Assembly (NCBI GenBank): GCA_036583965.1
Contig: JAZBQD010000027.1
Span: forward strand, 20,511,001-20,575,000
Origin: Prunella strophiata
Taxonomy: Eukaryota > Chordata > Aves > Passeriformes > Prunellidae
Length of the DNA: 64,000 bases
Reading direction: 5' to 3'
Position numbers and translations under genes: made by a program. Shown one piece after another: positions 1 to 12,736 of this stretch; the stretch's first letter is position 1, and each line of letters begins with the position of its first letter. Under the pieces are notes generated by a model. It was given only the letters and a program-made list of their open reading frames with translations. It was not told the DNA's origin and searched no databases.

Positions 1-300
1 CTCCTTTCCTGGCCTGCTGTCAATCCTTTGCATGCTGTAGCCCAGGACACCACCCACCTTTGCAGCAAGAGCAAGCCACAGAGTCACGTTCAGCCTGGTG
101 CCCTCGGGAGCGCCGGGTGCTTTTGTGCCGAGCTCTCTCCAGTGCCACAGCTCCCAGCTCCTACTGGGACACGAGATTTGCACTGGGACCCCTCCCAGCT
201 GCAGCACTCTGCACTTCTGCCCAGACTCCACCAGGTTCCTGCCAGCCCATTTCCCAGCCTGCACAGGGGAATGCAGGCAACTAAATCTTTCCCCCTTTTC
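1..300. other. GC-richer patch with a small CpG cluster, no gene recognised
   Basis: This patch is clearly GC-richer than the sequence that follows. About six CpGs fall between 86 and 175, a local excess in an otherwise CpG-poor window. Short open frames run through it on both strands, but they have no domain, no convincing start and no splice context that I recognise. It could be the edge of an exon or regulatory element lying mostly outside the window, or simply a GC-rich intergenic patch. Confidence 0.35.
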
Positions 301-1385
301 TTTAGATGCTGATTCTCATCCTTAGAGAAAGCCGTGGAATTACTAATGCAGAAAGGCTGACATGCACTGTCCAAACTGAAACAGAAAATATAAACACTAA
401 CAAACACATAAACACCAGGAGGTCTGCCACTCACTGGGGAGTAAGAATACAGTCACTGCAAAGCTTTTCAAATCAAAGGAATATGGAGCATATACTGAAG
501 TGCAGACAGTTAATCAGAAAACACTTGTTTGTTTTCTGCTCATTTGTTTTCAGATGACAAGCCCAACATAGAAATCTCATCTTCACAAAACTGGTTTGCA
601 TAATTTACTCATACATGAGCTGAACAAGAGTTTCCCACTGCAGTAGCTCCATGTTGGGCCACATTTTTCCACCAAGACAGAGCTCTGGCCAAACTGAATT
701 TGCAAATAGGTGTTGAACATCTCAGAAGGAATACACAAGCAGACCTTTGAGTATTGTCTATTTTGTAATTTTCTAGCACAGCAGCTCACTTAAAATTCTT
801 ATGCCAGTAGTCAAAAATGGGCACACCTTTAAATGTTTCAATAGATAGGAAAATAATTGCTGGAGTCTTTCTTTAAATATGCTTATTATACAATAAGCAG
901 TATCTGTTTCACAGCAGCATGTATAAAGTACCTAAAAACAGACATGAATTAAAAAGCTAAAATGACACTTCTTTGTTATTATCCTTAGTATTTGTCACCC
1001 TGTCTTTCATCCTTTTGTATTCTGATAATCCAAATCTTTAAATCCTTCAAGAACTCATTTGGGGTTTGAGGTTAAGAAAGATTTAGTTCAAAATGCTAAA
1101 ATTCCTCCCACAAATCTATGCCTTCATGATAGTACATAAAACAAAAATATTTTTAAAAAATGTATATAATTATAAAAAGTTTTAATGAACGATGAAGTGT
1201 TTAGTATGGCATAAATATTTCACAATAAAGCCTGAAAGGACAATGTAGCACTGATAGCTTCTGCTAACTATTAGATTTCAATAATATAGTTGAGAGTTTC
1301 TAAAGTTAATCAAGAGCTTATTATGGGTAAAAGTGAACAACTTTCAGATGGTGCTGTAATCCATACTGTTTAGTAAAATGAGACC
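301..1385. other. AT-rich noncoding stretch, nothing recognised
   Basis: The sequence is AT-rich with frequent stops in all frames. It includes a strongly A/T segment around 1140-1190. I see no gene, known repeat family or structured element in it. Confidence 0.6.
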
Positions 1386-1860
1386 TTACACAGGTATGGA
1401 TGCTATGCAAAGACAACCTCCTGCATTCCCCACCCCAGCTGGCCACGTCCAATGGCCTAAGGAGGAACCAGTGGGGAACAATTCCATCACAGTCACATGA
1501 AGGTCATTTCCACAAATTTTCTGACCATACCCTGCTTTCTTCCCACTGAACCCCAGGCACAGCCAGGCAGGCACCCACCAGCCTCCTCCAGCCCCCAGGG
1601 CTGTGCCACAGCAACCCTAAAATGCTGCAGCAACCCCAAAAGGCCACAGGCACGTGGCCACCAGACACAGGGAGCAAGCCCCAGCCAGCTCTGGCCAGCA
1701 CAAGCCCAGGGCAGCTCCTGGGGCCTTGAGCTGCCTGACTGCTGTGTGCAGCCTTCTATGGTAAGTGGGAAAATGCTCAGAAACACCCAAATATTTCACA
1801 GCCATACAGCACACTGCCTGGCAACATGTCTGCAGCCTCAGGTACTGGGCTAGCAAGTGG
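1386..1860. other. GC-rich, CpG-poor patch, no gene recognised
   Basis: The patch is rich in CCAGC, GGCAC and CCCAG words but has only about two CpGs. Overlapping open frames of 60 to 118 codons run on both strands. This is expected where GC-rich composition makes stops rare, so I do not call a gene. The composition would also fit an old, CpG-decayed element or an unrecognised exon. Confidence 0.35.
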
Positions 1861-2984
1861 TTTCTCCAAACTTGTTATTCTTGGCTGCTTCTTAGAGCTC
1901 AGCAGCAGCAGCACCAAGTGGCCTTCCACTGCCAAAGATGAAAAAAAACATTCAAAAACAATTATCAAAGCACAGTGTCTATTGCAAACAAAAAAAGTTC
2001 TATGATATCAAAAGTTTAATTTATCAGTGCTTTGAAATGAGAAAGCCTAAAAATTATAAAGATCTGCAGGGAACCAGGCCAGGAACTAGAACTAATTTCA
2101 GCTCCTGAATGGACACTGCAGAGTACAGGGAGTGTCTAGGAAGGCTCGTGCTCAGTTACATTGGAATGAGAGTCCAAGACACCTGCCAGCAACTCAACCA
2201 GCTTCATCAAAGGCATATAGGGCACAGTCAGCTCACCAGTGCTATCTGGGCACTTACACTTCTTTTTTTGAATCTGAAAAACCCTGCACAACATCTCAAC
2301 AATGTCTGCATCCTGGTGTCTGCCCCCAGAACAGCTTTAACAGTGCTGTGGAGAACTCCTGTGAGCCCACTTGTGTTTCCATGCAGAAGCTGACCCCTAA
2401 ACCCAGCCCTTAGTTCTGGTTTTGCAAGCAGTCATTCTGCAAGATAAACAATTTACAAGTTATCTGCGAAGAACTGTGGGAATACTTCAAGGCTTTAAAA
2501 TGAAAATTACTACAAAGGATTGTGTCTGGGTGTTTTAGTAAAAATAATAAAAAGTCAATGGTGAAATGACAACAGTGTTATCAGCATGTAGAAATAATTC
2601 TGCTACTGACTAAAATTCCAAGAGGTCAAGAAAGAATAGAGAACAAGGGCAATGAATAAACCTGATTCATATCTGGATAAAACAAGTATTACTTAGCACA
2701 GCTGGAAGTAGACTTTGATGTAAGATTACAAAAAGTACAATAAGATGTTAAAGCTTTCAGAGTTATTCTGTGGTTTATAGTAATAGAGGGTGAAATGAGA
2801 GCCATCTGCATGGGTTTCTGTGCCACTGCAGACCAGGCACTACTGACTCATCATCTCCTTGAACAGTCATACTTAACTAAACCAACACAAACTCATCTTC
2901 TCAGTGACAAAGGAATCACCAACTTAAATTATTCACCTTACTTTTCTTTCCCCAACATATCATAAATCCACACAACCCTTTGTG

Positions 2985-2986
<2 letters not shown>
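1861..2986. other. Noncoding stretch, nothing recognised
   Basis: This is AT-rich sequence ending at a long A run. I looked upstream of that run for a polyadenylation signal and a recognisable retrocopied coding sequence and saw neither. Two overlapping frames of about 94 codons at 2109-2413 look fortuitous. Confidence 0.5.

Positions 2987-3041
<55 letters not shown>
2987..3041 (+). repeat. Uninterrupted poly(A) run of 55 bases
   Basis: There are 55 consecutive A residues with no interruption. The left flank shows no AATAAA hexamer at the spacing expected for a processed mRNA tail, and no matching short direct repeats are obvious on the two sides. It is best described as an expanded homopolymer. 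Its exact length is uncertain because sequencing and assembly of such runs are unreliable. Confidence 0.95.
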
Positions 3042-3045
<4 letters not shown>

Positions 3046-6000
3046 CCAGAAGACCAAATAAAAGAAAAATTATGTTACTACATAGCAAAAATCAAAGAGG
3101 GCATGATGATGCAACATCAGCCTGGAACAGATAGGACACCTCCACTATATCAAACTCTTGTGCAAAGCAGCTGTCCCAGCAGGGAAATGCCTCTGTTTCT
3201 TCTGACCACCCCAAGGCACAGCACAATTCCCATTTCACTACAAAACACCTTCTGGCACGGCACTGGGGAAGCAAACACCTCCCTGTTGCACAAACCCTGA
3301 TTGTGCTCTCCAGGTTTTCTGCAGGTTTATTATGTAAGAACTGTGCACCTCTTCACAATCCTGCTCTTTGTTTCTGAAGCACAACCCCAAAAGAGCTGTG
3401 GCCTGTAGCCAGTGCACCAGCCTCTGACTTGGAAATGAAATTGAGGTAGAGGATTACTAATTGCTGAAATATCAAATTTGATCTAAGTGACATCTTCCAA
3501 TGCTCTTTTCCTAAGATTCACTACGTATCTTTAAATCCTGAAGATAGCAAATGACAAATCAATGAGGATGTGTCACAGAGAATATATCAGAAAACTGAAA
3601 AAAAAAATTAAAATTGCATCTCACCAAGCACAGTGAATGCATGAGCCCAGATTAACAATGTCTTTAACTAGTAGCTTTCCAGAAGTGAAGATATCTTCAG
3701 TTTGTACCACTGAAAAGAGTTCAAGGTAGTCACATGCTGCAAATACACACTGTACTAAAATACACTGCACTAAGTACACACTTCTGCAATGTGAACTCTT
3801 TTATTTTCATATCAACAGCAATACAAGTGTGTTTGCATCAGCAGCAAGTCTTCACATGTGAGTCAATGCTCACATGCACACCCAGCCAGCCTCAGCAGAT
3901 GCCAGGTGACTTGTCCTGGCATTAGGTGTTTATTAGCTGTCACCTTGTCTGTCAGATTGTCAGAGATATTTCATCCAAATTCCATGCTATTGAAGCTCAT
4001 AGCTCCTAATATGCTGATATTATTAGAATGTGACTTGGAGCAGAGTGAGGTGCAGCGTCCTGTGACATCCAATCAGCCATCCTGGACCTCCCCCTACAAG
4101 ATGAATCTTTTGTCTTTAATACCAGCAGAGGGAAATATTCCAACTCCAAAGCATCACAGTGTCTGCAGATTAGATTCAGATGGTCACAGACATAAATGTT
4201 GGTCTGATTTGCCCAAACCACCCAATTAGACTGCCCATGATCCTGGAAATTAAAGTTACTTGCCCTATCAGCTTTATTTCCTGCAGGTTCTTTTATTAAT
4301 AATTATTTTAGGCCCTTTTAATAACAACAGCTTGCAGGTGCTCACAGCACTGTCTCCCAGAAAACCCTAGTCTTGCTTCCTTTGTCAGTATGATTTAAGA
4401 AATGAAATTTCCAGGTCCTACAAATTCTGTTTCCAAGTCTAAGTTCACAGTTCTGTCACAGTAAAGGAAAATTATATTCCAAAAGCACTAATAAGACATT
4501 TTCTCAAGGGATTGCCTATCAAATTTCAGTTTGCCAGAGACACATTCATTCTCTCCTGCATTATTGCTGTTACAGAATAAGTCTCTCAGGAAGATTTAAA
4601 TTCAAAGAGATATTTCAATAAGCAAAACACAACTGTAAAACACTTACTGACATGTATTTAAAGGAAGAAATATGGGAGAGAGCCCACCTAAGACTCTCTG
4701 AGGAGCAGAGACACAACCAACAAGCATTAGAGAAGAACAGGATTAGCAGAAATCCTGATTGAACTGAGCTGTGAAGAGGCCAGGTCACAGAGCACTTGTT
4801 GGGACTGAAGGAGTGAAAGGCAGCAAGGCAGGAAAAGCACCACTTGTGATGGGACAGTAATAGAAGCTACCAGAGAAGAGTTACAGAGGAGGTGTACGAG
4901 GCACTTCAGTGCAGCATCACAGCATATGATGTACACACAATGGATTCCTGACTGCTTTTTGCTCTCCCTGCTTCCATCAGCTGCAACATATGTCTGCCAC
5001 TCTGTCAAGTGTCATGTGATGCCTTTTAACTTACACCCACTGTCAGCTCTCCCTACTGCCATCTCCTTTCTGCCAGCACAGCAATATGGTTTGATCATTC
5101 TCTTGGAACCCATTAATGCCACCTTCTCATTTCCCAGAGTATTTCTAGGGGATGACAGCAAGGTGTTCCTTCCCTTCAGTGCCTGTGTGCATTTGCTGTG
5201 GTCTTTCAAAGCCACTTCCAGCACTGCAAACCAGACACCAAGATCAAGGACTGCATGCCACATGTTAGCACAACAGAGCAGAGAAGTAGTCAAGCCTAAG
5301 CATTGACTGTGTTCATTTGACTCAGACTGAACCTCGACAGATTTTCAGCCTAGATAAAGTTTTGATAAGAAAGACTGAAAATAGTTAAGCCAGTTTCCCA
5401 AAGTACACTCACACTGGACAGTTTGTAACTGGAAAAGCTCTATGTGAATTTAGGAGGTTAATAACATTCAGCTAATTAAGCAATCGGATTAGCTAAGAGT
5501 GATGAGCTTTACAGCAACACTGAAGATCAAACTGTCAAAGCTGACAGTACCATGTTGCACCCAGATACAGCAGGATGTAAAATATAGTGAATTAAAATAG
5601 AAATATTCATTATACAGAACTATTCTAGGACAGTAGGAAGATTACAAACCAACTCAAGACTTAGCAATTACCAGAATTAGAGCTGTCTGTATATCTAAAA
5701 ACAAGGAAACATACTTGGAACAACTGTCAAAAGAAGCTGATCATAAACTGCTAGGCCAGTTTCCAGGGCAAGGATAGAGTCACTAAAATCACAAATGCAG
5801 GCTTGGAAGTCTGGTGATGCTCATGTTCTACAGCTTTCACTTGCCAGCCTTTGGATCACTGACCTCTAAGGTAGCAATGTAAAGCTGTATTTGGGAAACC
5901 AGCCCACTCACGGAAGAACTCAGTTTGCAGAGCTGTATTCTCACTGAGGGAAAAGATTACATGGAATCCAGAAGCAATTACTAACACTGACTAACACTTC

Positions 6001-6456
6001 CAAAGAGGGGAAAACCCAGCTGAAATACATCTGAACACAAAAAGAGACATTCTAATCAAGATGTCATCATGCAAACTTTTGCCATCTTTCCAAAACCAAG
6101 GAAAAAAGGAATCAACATATAAAAGGTCTCCATCAGCTGCCATTATGGGGTTATTGAAGCTTTTAAACATGATGTTGTAAGAAATGCATCATACATTTAG
6201 AAAGGCAGGAAAGAAGAAGCAGGTAGAGAAGGGCACTGATAACTAAACCAGCTATTAGCTGGATTATCTGACAGGTATTTGTTCTTACCCAGCTGGGTGT
6301 TATTTAGTCCTGACTCAGTGAGCCTGAAATGCTTTAGAAACACCTCAGGGAGTCAACATCCCTGCTGTTAAAATGACAGTGACTCAGTAAATGGGTTCCT
6401 TATGTACATGCCAGCATACTCTGCGTTTGCCTGCATGATTATGTCTTAACTCTTTC
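3042..6456. other. AT-rich noncoding stretch, nothing recognised
   Basis: Stops are frequent in all frames. The longest open frames (about 120 codons, near 3858-4229 and 4926-5306) carry no recognisable motif and overlap frames on the other strand. No repeat family, RNA gene or island is visible. Confidence 0.55.
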
Positions 6457-6478
6457 AAAAAAAAAAAAAAAAAAAAAA
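6457..6478 (+). repeat. Poly(A) run of 22 bases
   Basis: This is a pure A run, followed by a short A-rich segment. There is no polyadenylation hexamer upstream to indicate a retrocopied mRNA tail. Confidence 0.95.
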
Positions 6479-6708
6479 TACAGAACAGAAAAGAATCATC
6501 AGAATCATCTCCAATTCTTGAAAATATTACTTTAACCAGACCACAGACCATTTTTTCTTAGGAATGTCACGTTTAAAAGTTTTTACGTTTTCACCTGTAC
6601 AGTAAGCAAAAGATCTGAATAATACAATTGACCAAAAGCACTCATTGCTAATTAAGTTATCCAATTTCACTGGTGGGCTGAAGGTATGCTGCAATCTTTC
6701 ACACTACC

Positions 6709-6742
6709 AAAAAAAAAAAAAAAAAAAAAAAAGAAAAAAAAA
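6709..6742 (+). repeat. Poly(A) run of 34 bases with one G
   Basis: An A run is interrupted once, by G at 6733. It lies about 230 bases downstream of the 22-base A run and has the same orientation. Confidence 0.95.
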
Positions 6743-9700
6743 CGTAACCCACCATAACCAACAAAAGGAAGAGCAATAGATGAATATTATAACAAGGAAC
6801 CTACATTGGGATTTTTTTCAGGTAGATTCAGAGTCTTCACATGCTGAATTCGCAGGAGGAAGGAGAGCAAATGATAGCCAGAAATAATATCTACTTAGAA
6901 TATAATTGCAGTTGTAGAAGAAAGTTACATGTTCAAGGGAACATGACATTACCCTCCCCAATAATAGATTGATTTACAATCATCACTTTACCTCCAGACC
7001 ATAGCAAAGTAAACACAAAGCAAGGAAACTGGGCTCTTCTGCATTATGGTGGATTTAGGTTTAACACTGTTGCTGATTCCACAAGTAATTATTTCCCTTT
7101 AATATATTTCTTATAAAATTCAAAAAAATTTTTTTTAAGATACATGCTTACCATATGAAACTCATGTTAGCAGACTTATCCACTGTTTGCACATGGAGTA
7201 GGTGTTGGGGAGTGTGATTAAGAGACCTCTTCTTTTTCTGATGGATACTGAAACCCAGAGACACGGCTGGCAACAAAGAACAAGGTAAATGGCAGCTTGG
7301 CCATTTGGTTTGTTACCTCCCTTTGCACACTTCCAACATCCCAGCTAACCCAATAAATGCTGAAGTTGGATATCACCTTTAATTTTCATAGGTGTCATCT
7401 TTCAGGGGAAAGAAGAGGATAAAATAAACAACATCTCAAATATTGTCAGCAAAGATACTACAGATATAAGCAAGAGTACATGCTATAGGCTTGATTTAAA
7501 GTACAAACTGGGAGAAAACACCTGACAAAGCAACAAAATTAAGTGGATGGCTGGGTAACAGCAAACTGGGCAAGAGATCAGAGCCAGTATCTGTTTAAGA
7601 AAAAAATATATTTTTATATTATGTTTCAAAAAAAAAAATGATATTGTGGTTATAATTAATTATATATTTTTTAAAAATTTACAAAAGAAGTTACATGTAT
7701 CCAAATTGTTCTGTCTGCCTAAAGAATCTTCCTATGCATGTTGGTCTATAAAGGCAAGACAGACATTGGAGCTACTTCATTTCTAAACAGAGCATCTATT
7801 TCTCTGCAAATTACTATCAAGCAGGATAGCTGGGAAAAATGTAGTTTTCATTTTGAAAGTGAGCCTCAGCAAACACATATGTAAAACTGACAGTTAGCTG
7901 ATGGCTTTCTTGACTCTGGTAATTACTAGATTTGAATCCAAGTCAGAGTTTGCAGTGACATAAAAAGCTGTATAGAAATGCTAGCAGGGAAAAGCTTAGA
8001 TAATCTACACATGTCTGCAGCAAGCTATCTGTAAGAGTCAGCTGCCAGACACAAACAGTGCTGCACAGACTGCATTAAAACAGTGAAACAAAGGATCTTG
8101 GAAAAAGTGACTCTTCTTAAAATTGAAACCTCTATTTTTGCATTCTTTAAAAGACTTTTATGCACAGAAGTCAAGTAGCAAAGCTACAAAGCTTGTCCAT
8201 GTAAGGAGATGAGAAAATTTAGAGACCTCTTCGAAACCTATTTAAACCTGGTTCTTAAAGATCAGAACAATGGAAACAATCAATATTCTTACAATATTTC
8301 AAGGAATATTGGAACAAAATTTAATAGTTCTTATTGTTGTCCATCAGCATCAGAGCAGCTAAGTGCATTTAAGTAACAGACTCCTTAAACAACCAAGAAC
8401 CACAGGTCAAATTGCCCTTGATTCCTGCCGGTGCAGATTAGCAGGAGTTTCAGTGGTGACAAACTGATGTATTGGCAGGACTATCAGGCTTTGGCCAATA
8501 CCTTTGTGCAATTACAGCTTACAGCAGGACACTGTGGCAGTCTGCTTGTACATTCTTGATGTTCCTGAATAAAACACAGAATAATCCATCCCAGCTACGT
8601 AGCTTAAGTCCAAAATTCTACTTTCTTTACATCCTTAAGTATTATTACAACATTGAATTGTCTAATATAGTTCAATTGATTAGGACAGGGCAAGGTGATC
8701 TATAATACTTCTGTACTATTGACCTCTGGTGTGGGTAATCATTTTTTGCTGTAAAAAATTGACTGGCTAACCACTGATTGAGACAGAGTGACATGATCTT
8801 TGACCTAAAATAAAGAACCCTCAAAACTGAAAAAAATGCCAGTAATACAGCACATAACTGCAGCAAAATATTACCAGATGATACAGAACTCTGTAACAGT
8901 GATTTTTTCATTATTTATTACAATCTCAACTGTTGTCACCCATTTATTTACACCATAAATTAAATAATTCTTTTTAAAACACTTCTAAAGGCTCATGTCT
9001 CTCATAAGAGTCTACAAGGATTATGTCTGTAGTGACATTGGGTTAGTGATGTTACCATGTTCACTGACTGCTGATTGTCACCTAACTATAAATGAGCCCA
9101 AATCTCTCTCTTAACAGAAGAGAATTATGACATAAAATGTCTTTGAAGACATACTGTAGAATTTCCGGCACAAAGAATAAGAAAATATGATAAAAGAAAA
9201 TTCCAAGGACATTGAAAGATAACTTTGAAGTTACAACATTATACTTTTATAAACATGGTATGCTTTCCCAGTATACAATATGGTGTTTCTTTTGTGACTG
9301 CAGAACTGAAAAGCTACAGCAATTACTCAGTGAAAAAAAGAAATCCAGCCATTAGAATTCTCCTGCCAGAGCCTCAGACAGACTCCTAAAGTGACACAGG
9401 TTTACTCTCTGCAGAAAAGACAAGAACAGTTAGCCTTGCAGAGCAGAAGGCTAAGGATTATAAATAGACACACACTTCTGGCTTGGTTCCACACAAACCT
9501 TTTGCTTGGTCTTACTTGCCACTTATTCTCACTTAAAACCCACTGAGAGGAGAATAACCACCCCTATTGTATTTAAAAAACAGTAAATATTGACAGTGAA
9601 AAACACTTCTTTCATTCCCAAACTACTCCTCAGCTTAAAAGGTAAATGAGCTTTGCCAATCATCTTTTCCACATCCTGTTGAAAGTGCAGGACATTTGTT

Positions 9701-10690
9701 TAGACAAGTGGAACCTTATCTAGTGCTTTGTCCCTGTAAAATTCTAACACTTTGAGGGATAAGGAAAACTAAATATTATTTGAGACCTTGAGTTTTTCAA
9801 GTATATTCACACTATCTTGGTGCCAATGACACTTCTAAATTGAAATGCTGAGTAAGCAACTTCTGTTCATGAGCTGATCTAACTTTGTTTATGGATGGAA
9901 TTTGAGTTGTGATTGTCCACTGTAGCACAAATTATGAAAAGCTGATGAAAAAGCAATAGTTATAACAATGTGTGAGGTATGGGATGTATGAAGCATTGAT
10001 GAAGGAAGGTCATGAGGAAAGAGTATTATTGTTTCCAATACAAAGATTTTCTTTGCTGCTAATGCCTTCATCTAATTTCAAAGACAGAAAAAAAAAAAAA
10101 AGTCATCTGCATACCCCCTGGTGCAGGATAATTGGCAATACTGCTCAGTGACCAAAGAGTAATTACTCAGAGAAACAGTGCTGGCTATTAGAATTTTTAC
10201 ATTCTTAAGTAATTCTGTCTGATCTTTCTGTCCCAGACCAGTTCTCTCACCTGTCCCTAAACAACATTTTCAGCTCTATTTTCATCCCAGAAAGTGCCAT
10301 CAAGGACTGTCCTAGGATGTGAATCCTTCCAAGTTTCTTTCAGCTTTCAGCCCTGCTCTTGCCTTTTGTAAGTTCTTGATTTTCATTTTTTACTCAGTCT
10401 AATTCCTTCCTTGTAAATATGCCAAACATGAGCACTGGAAACATTATAATTGCTGTATGAAGTCATTTTTAGACCTCAACATTATTTTCCACCTTTACAT
10501 CCTAATTCCAACAATGACTCTGTGACAAAGTTACATCATTCTGACATTTCAGAAATGCCTACCAAACACAGAACAGCTACTGCTCCTGGTTTCCAATAAA
10601 TGTTTATTTGTACTCATTTTAAACACATCCTCCCTTTCCAGAGCCATTGTCTTCCCAGCAGTGATGTTTTTCCTCTTCCTCACATTGAAC
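6743..10690. other. AT-rich noncoding stretch, nothing recognised
   Basis: This stretch includes a very AT-rich segment at about 7600-7690 and a 14-base A run at 10088-10101. Only short open frames are present. I see no gene, RNA or repeat family. Confidence 0.55.
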
Positions 10691-10694
10691 AAGA

Positions 10695-10740
10695 GAGCCA
10701 GAGAATCACTAAGGCTGGAAAAGACCTCGAAGGCCATCAG
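10695..10740 (-). mobile_element. CR1 LINE 3'-end fragment, minus orientation
   Basis: The segment matches the reverse complement of a CR1 3' terminus, with words such as GAATCACTAAGG, CTGGAAAAGACCTC and a GGCCATCA-type end. In CR1 these reverse to the GATGATCTTAGAGGTCTTTTCC-like 3' UTR end. The match is from memory of the family and was not aligned. The piece is only about 45 bases, and on its right it abuts a CR1 body in the opposite orientation. The terminal wording differs from that of the neighbouring copy, which suggests a different CR1 subfamily and hence a separate insertion. Confidence 0.7.
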
Positions 10741-11258
10741 GAGACCCCACCTGGAGTACTGTGTCCAGCTCTGGACACAAAGCACAAAGGCCAGAAGAGG
10801 CCATGGAGGTACTCAGAGGGCTGGAGCACCTCTCCTGAGACAGGCTGAGAGAAATGGGGCTGTTCCATCTGGAGCAAAAAAGGCCTCTCAGGGTCTCCTA
10901 GGAGAAGCCTATAGCACTTTTCAGTAACTAAAGGGAACTGACAAGAGACCTGGAAAGGTCTTTACAAGGTTTTTGCAAGGACAGGCAGTGACAGGACAAG
11001 AACAAATAACCTTAATCTGAGAGGAGGCAGGTCTAGATGAGACACTAGGAAGAAATTCCCTACTGTGAGGGTGGTGAGGCCCTGGCCCTGGTTGCCCAGA
11101 GAAGCTGTGGATGTTGCATCCCTGAAGTGCTCAAGGCCAGGCTGGATGGGACCCAGAGCAGCCTGATGCAGTGCAAGGTGTCCCTGCCCATCACAGGGCA
11201 GGTTGGAACTAGATGACCTTAAGGTCCCTTCCAACCCAAACCATTCTATGGTTCTGTG
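10741..11258 (+). mobile_element. CR1 LINE, 5'-truncated 3' fragment
   Basis: This is a non-LTR retroposon remnant of about 520 bases. Its left end retains the decayed C-terminal part of the reverse-transcriptase ORF2. One frame reads RRPHLEYCVQLW near 10739-10774, a typical CR1 ORF2 ending, and then degrades. Downstream come family-typical 3' UTR words: GGAGCACCTCTCCT, GACAGGACAAGAAC, AAGAAATTCCCTACTGTGAGG, GTTGCCCAGAGAAGCTGTGG, AAGGCCAGGCTGGATGGGA, GGAACTAGATGACCTTAAGG. The end is CCATTCTATGGTTCTGTGG, the CR1 terminal octamer-like repeat in place of poly(A). The copy is severely 5'-truncated, diverged and inactive. It is the strongest clue to the organism, since CR1 dominates bird genomes. 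Confidence 0.95.
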
Positions 11259-12694
11259 GGTATGTATATTGGGGTATTTAGAGCAACAGCATGCAGTTTA
11301 TAGGCCAAAAAACCTGAAAGCTTTTTAAGCACTGGATGAATATGTTAAAGTAGACACTTCACAAAAGACATCAGCTCTCAAACTGAGATAACAGACTTTT
11401 GTTAAATTCCACACTAGCACTAAGGCTTTCCTTTCAAATATTAAGTAAATTATGATTGAATCATAATTTTTATCACTTAAATAACCAACTTGCTTCTTAT
11501 CATTAAAAAAATCCTATCTGTGCCCCATTTGCACATTTTTTAACAGAACTCAAGCAGACAGAGAAAAATTTAGGGAGCAGTAAAGCACAAGCATAATTTT
11601 GCTTTTGCACTATTCAAGTGCACAGGCAATACTTTTGATGCTGCACTACTCAGGTATAAAAAAGCACTCTCTAAAAAAAGTATTTCTTTAACCTCAAGAG
11701 TAGTATTAAGAAAACAAAGCCGCCTCCAGTGCTAAGCTAAGGAACTTGAATGAGTAAACAATGCTTTCTAAACACATCAGACAGACTGTCTGAGGAGGAG
11801 CATTTCACCTCCAGGAACTCTAGTTTTGCTCATCTATCCTTGAAGAAAGTTTATTTCTCAGCAGCTTCACATCTGCAGTTAATCATCAACTTTCAGCAGA
11901 ATGCAAGCACTTCCTGAGAAGAGCACACATCTAGTATAGTCAAGTCTAATTACTCTGCTTGCTCTACACAAGAAATTACTCTTCATCTTTTTGTTATTAC
12001 TGGCACTGTTCAGTGGCACCTACTTACTAACAGGCAAGATCAACTACTACATTTTGATGAGAAAAGAACAGCTGGCCTTTCTCTCCATGCATGAACATTC
12101 ACAATTAGACACACAAAGCCATCCTGGACCAATTCTTTCTACACAAGTGTAAATTGTTAGCACACTACAGCTACACTTATGTTCAGAAAAATGACATTTT
12201 AAACAAGTCTAAAAGCACTGTACTCAAAAACCTCACCTCACTGCACTGATTATAGGTTAGGCATATTAATTTTACTGCCTATCCTGTAAAAAGACACAAA
12301 CTCCCCAAAACAGCCATTTCCTGAGCTCAAAGAAGAAGACAGATTTGAAATAGTTTGAAGCCTGAACAGCTAACAATAGTAAATCAAGCAACATCATTAC
12401 AAGGACTAAGTCATCAGCAACAGGACAAAAAAATTCAGAGGTGCCAGTCCCAGCCTGAGGGATACAATAGATACAGTGTATTTATTCACAGATGAAATAA
12501 CTTCAGTAATCAGCAATGCTGGAATGAAGCAGGGGAAAACAGATACTTTCACCTGAGGAGTGGAAATTGGGAAGAAAGCAAACTCAATGAAACAGAAAAG
12601 GTCACAACAAACAAGAGAGGAGCTCTATCTCCAAAAATCCAAAACAAACTGGTTAAACACAAATTTGCACAAAAGTACCAAACACCATTCCATC
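11259..12694. other. AT-rich noncoding stretch downstream of the CR1
   Basis: I see no gene or further repeat family. The stretch contains one notable 23-base palindrome, listed separately. Confidence 0.55.
11447..11469. repeat. Perfect 23-base palindrome (11-base arms, single central base)
   Basis: The left arm AAATTATGATT (11447-11457) and the right arm AATCATAATTT (11459-11469) are exact reverse complements around a single G at 11458. The site could extrude as a small cruciform or bind a dimeric homeodomain or POU-type factor. In AT-rich DNA a chance origin is possible. Confidence 0.9.
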
Positions 12695-12720
12695 AAAAAA
12701 AAAAAAAAAAAAAAAAAAAA
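12695..12720 (+). repeat. Poly(A) run of 26 bases
   Basis: A pure A run is followed by an A-rich, C-interrupted segment to about 12736. No upstream polyadenylation hexamer or recognisable retrocopy is visible. Confidence 0.95.
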
Positions 12721-12736
12721 CAAACCAAAAAAAACT

